From: Lachnospiraceae bacterium
GTDB lineage: Bacteria; Bacillota; Clostridia; Lachnospirales; Lachnospiraceae
Reading direction: 5' to 3'
DNA length: 64,000 nt
NCBI GenBank assembly: GCA_024399135.1
Contig: JAKSHY010000004.1
Span: forward strand, 113,756 to 177,755
Below the pieces are notes generated by a model, which had not been told where the DNA came from, made no database searches, and saw nothing but the letters and a program-made list of their open reading frames with translations. The position numbers and the translations under genes were made by a program. Every line of letters begins with the position of its first letter. The first letter of the stretch is position 1. This document shows, one piece after another, positions 63,905 to 64,000 of the stretch.

Positions 63905-63940
63905 GTTGAACGATGCACCATTTTTGGTGGGTCATTCAGG
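63905..63940. repeat. 36-bp palindromic repeat, copy 2
   Basis: Exact second copy of 61827-61862 in the same orientation, lying in the 5' leader of the chemoreceptor gene, about 43 bases before its start codon. The remaining 60 bases to the window end show no gene. Confidence 0.85.
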
Positions 63941-64000
63941 TTTCCCATCTTGTATTTCATACAGCCAATCATACTATATATAGGCCTTAATAATACAATT

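Noticed and set aside
61827..63940. Integron attC sites, since each copy begins with GTTGAAC, which fits GTTRRRY
   Set aside because: No matching RYYYAAC partner at a proper distance and no integrase seen.

Overview
The window reads as the chromosome of a low-GC, Gram-positive anaerobe of the class Clostridia. The best fit is a Lachnospiraceae (Butyrivibrio/Pseudobutyrivibrio/Roseburia type). This is inferred from AT-rich codon use, strong AGGAG-type ribosome binding sites, HprK, MutS2, DUF1846, a type-2 isoleucyl-tRNA synthetase, plant-glycan enzymes (GH43, GH36), and several families typical of gut and rumen Lachnospiraceae. No rRNA, prophage or complete insertion sequence was seen.

Layout. 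1-2.6 kb: the end of hprK, an XRE regulator, then about 1 kb of non-coding DNA packed with dyads and an array of about 61-bp period in front of a putative PD-(D/E)XK nuclease. 2.65-14 kb: housekeeping genes uvrC (+), then ileS, glgP, DUF1846 and ftsH on the minus strand. 14-21 kb: a cell-envelope cluster resembling dltABCD (adenylating ligase, carrier protein, MBOAT acyltransferase, SGNH protein) with an Asp/Glu racemase, a lipoprotein and a CapA-like enzyme. 21-28.7 kb: a transglutaminase-like surface protein, trmL, a two-component system, mutS2 and a HAD phosphatase. 28.9-35 kb: sugar metabolism (GH43, manA, manC, GH36). 35-44.6 kb: a PilZ protein, a cNMP-binding-fold protein, rsmA, tatD, tRNA-Lys, hflX and a GGDEF/GGDEF/EAL protein. 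44.6-52.8 kb: membrane proteins, signal peptidase, an FkbH-like HAD protein, an ABC exporter, and MATE/LytTR/DUF3021. 53-59.6 kb: a U32-like protein, a compact three-gene operon (zinc-ribbon pseudokinase, vWA protein, divergent PurA-like enzyme), a rhodanese-TtcA fusion, and a TetR/flavoprotein pair with a clearly readable operator-promoter. 59.6-64 kb: an eroded accessory region with gene remnants, hairpins and two identical 36-bp palindromic repeats that bracket a chemoreceptor gene.

The strongest candidate for an undescribed system is the operon at 53.9-56.9 kb. It joins a zinc-ribbon protein with a degenerate kinase fold, a vWA protein with a MIDAS-like motif, and an adenylosuccinate-synthetase paralogue that keeps the catalytic Asp and His but has lost the aspartate-binding arginine loop and much of the C-terminus. 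Also notable are the 61-bp dyad array at about 1-1.5 kb, three genes whose promoters sit so close to the ATG that the mRNA should be leaderless, and the dlt-like cluster with its own racemase.

All functional calls come from reading motifs by eye. No database or structure search was run.
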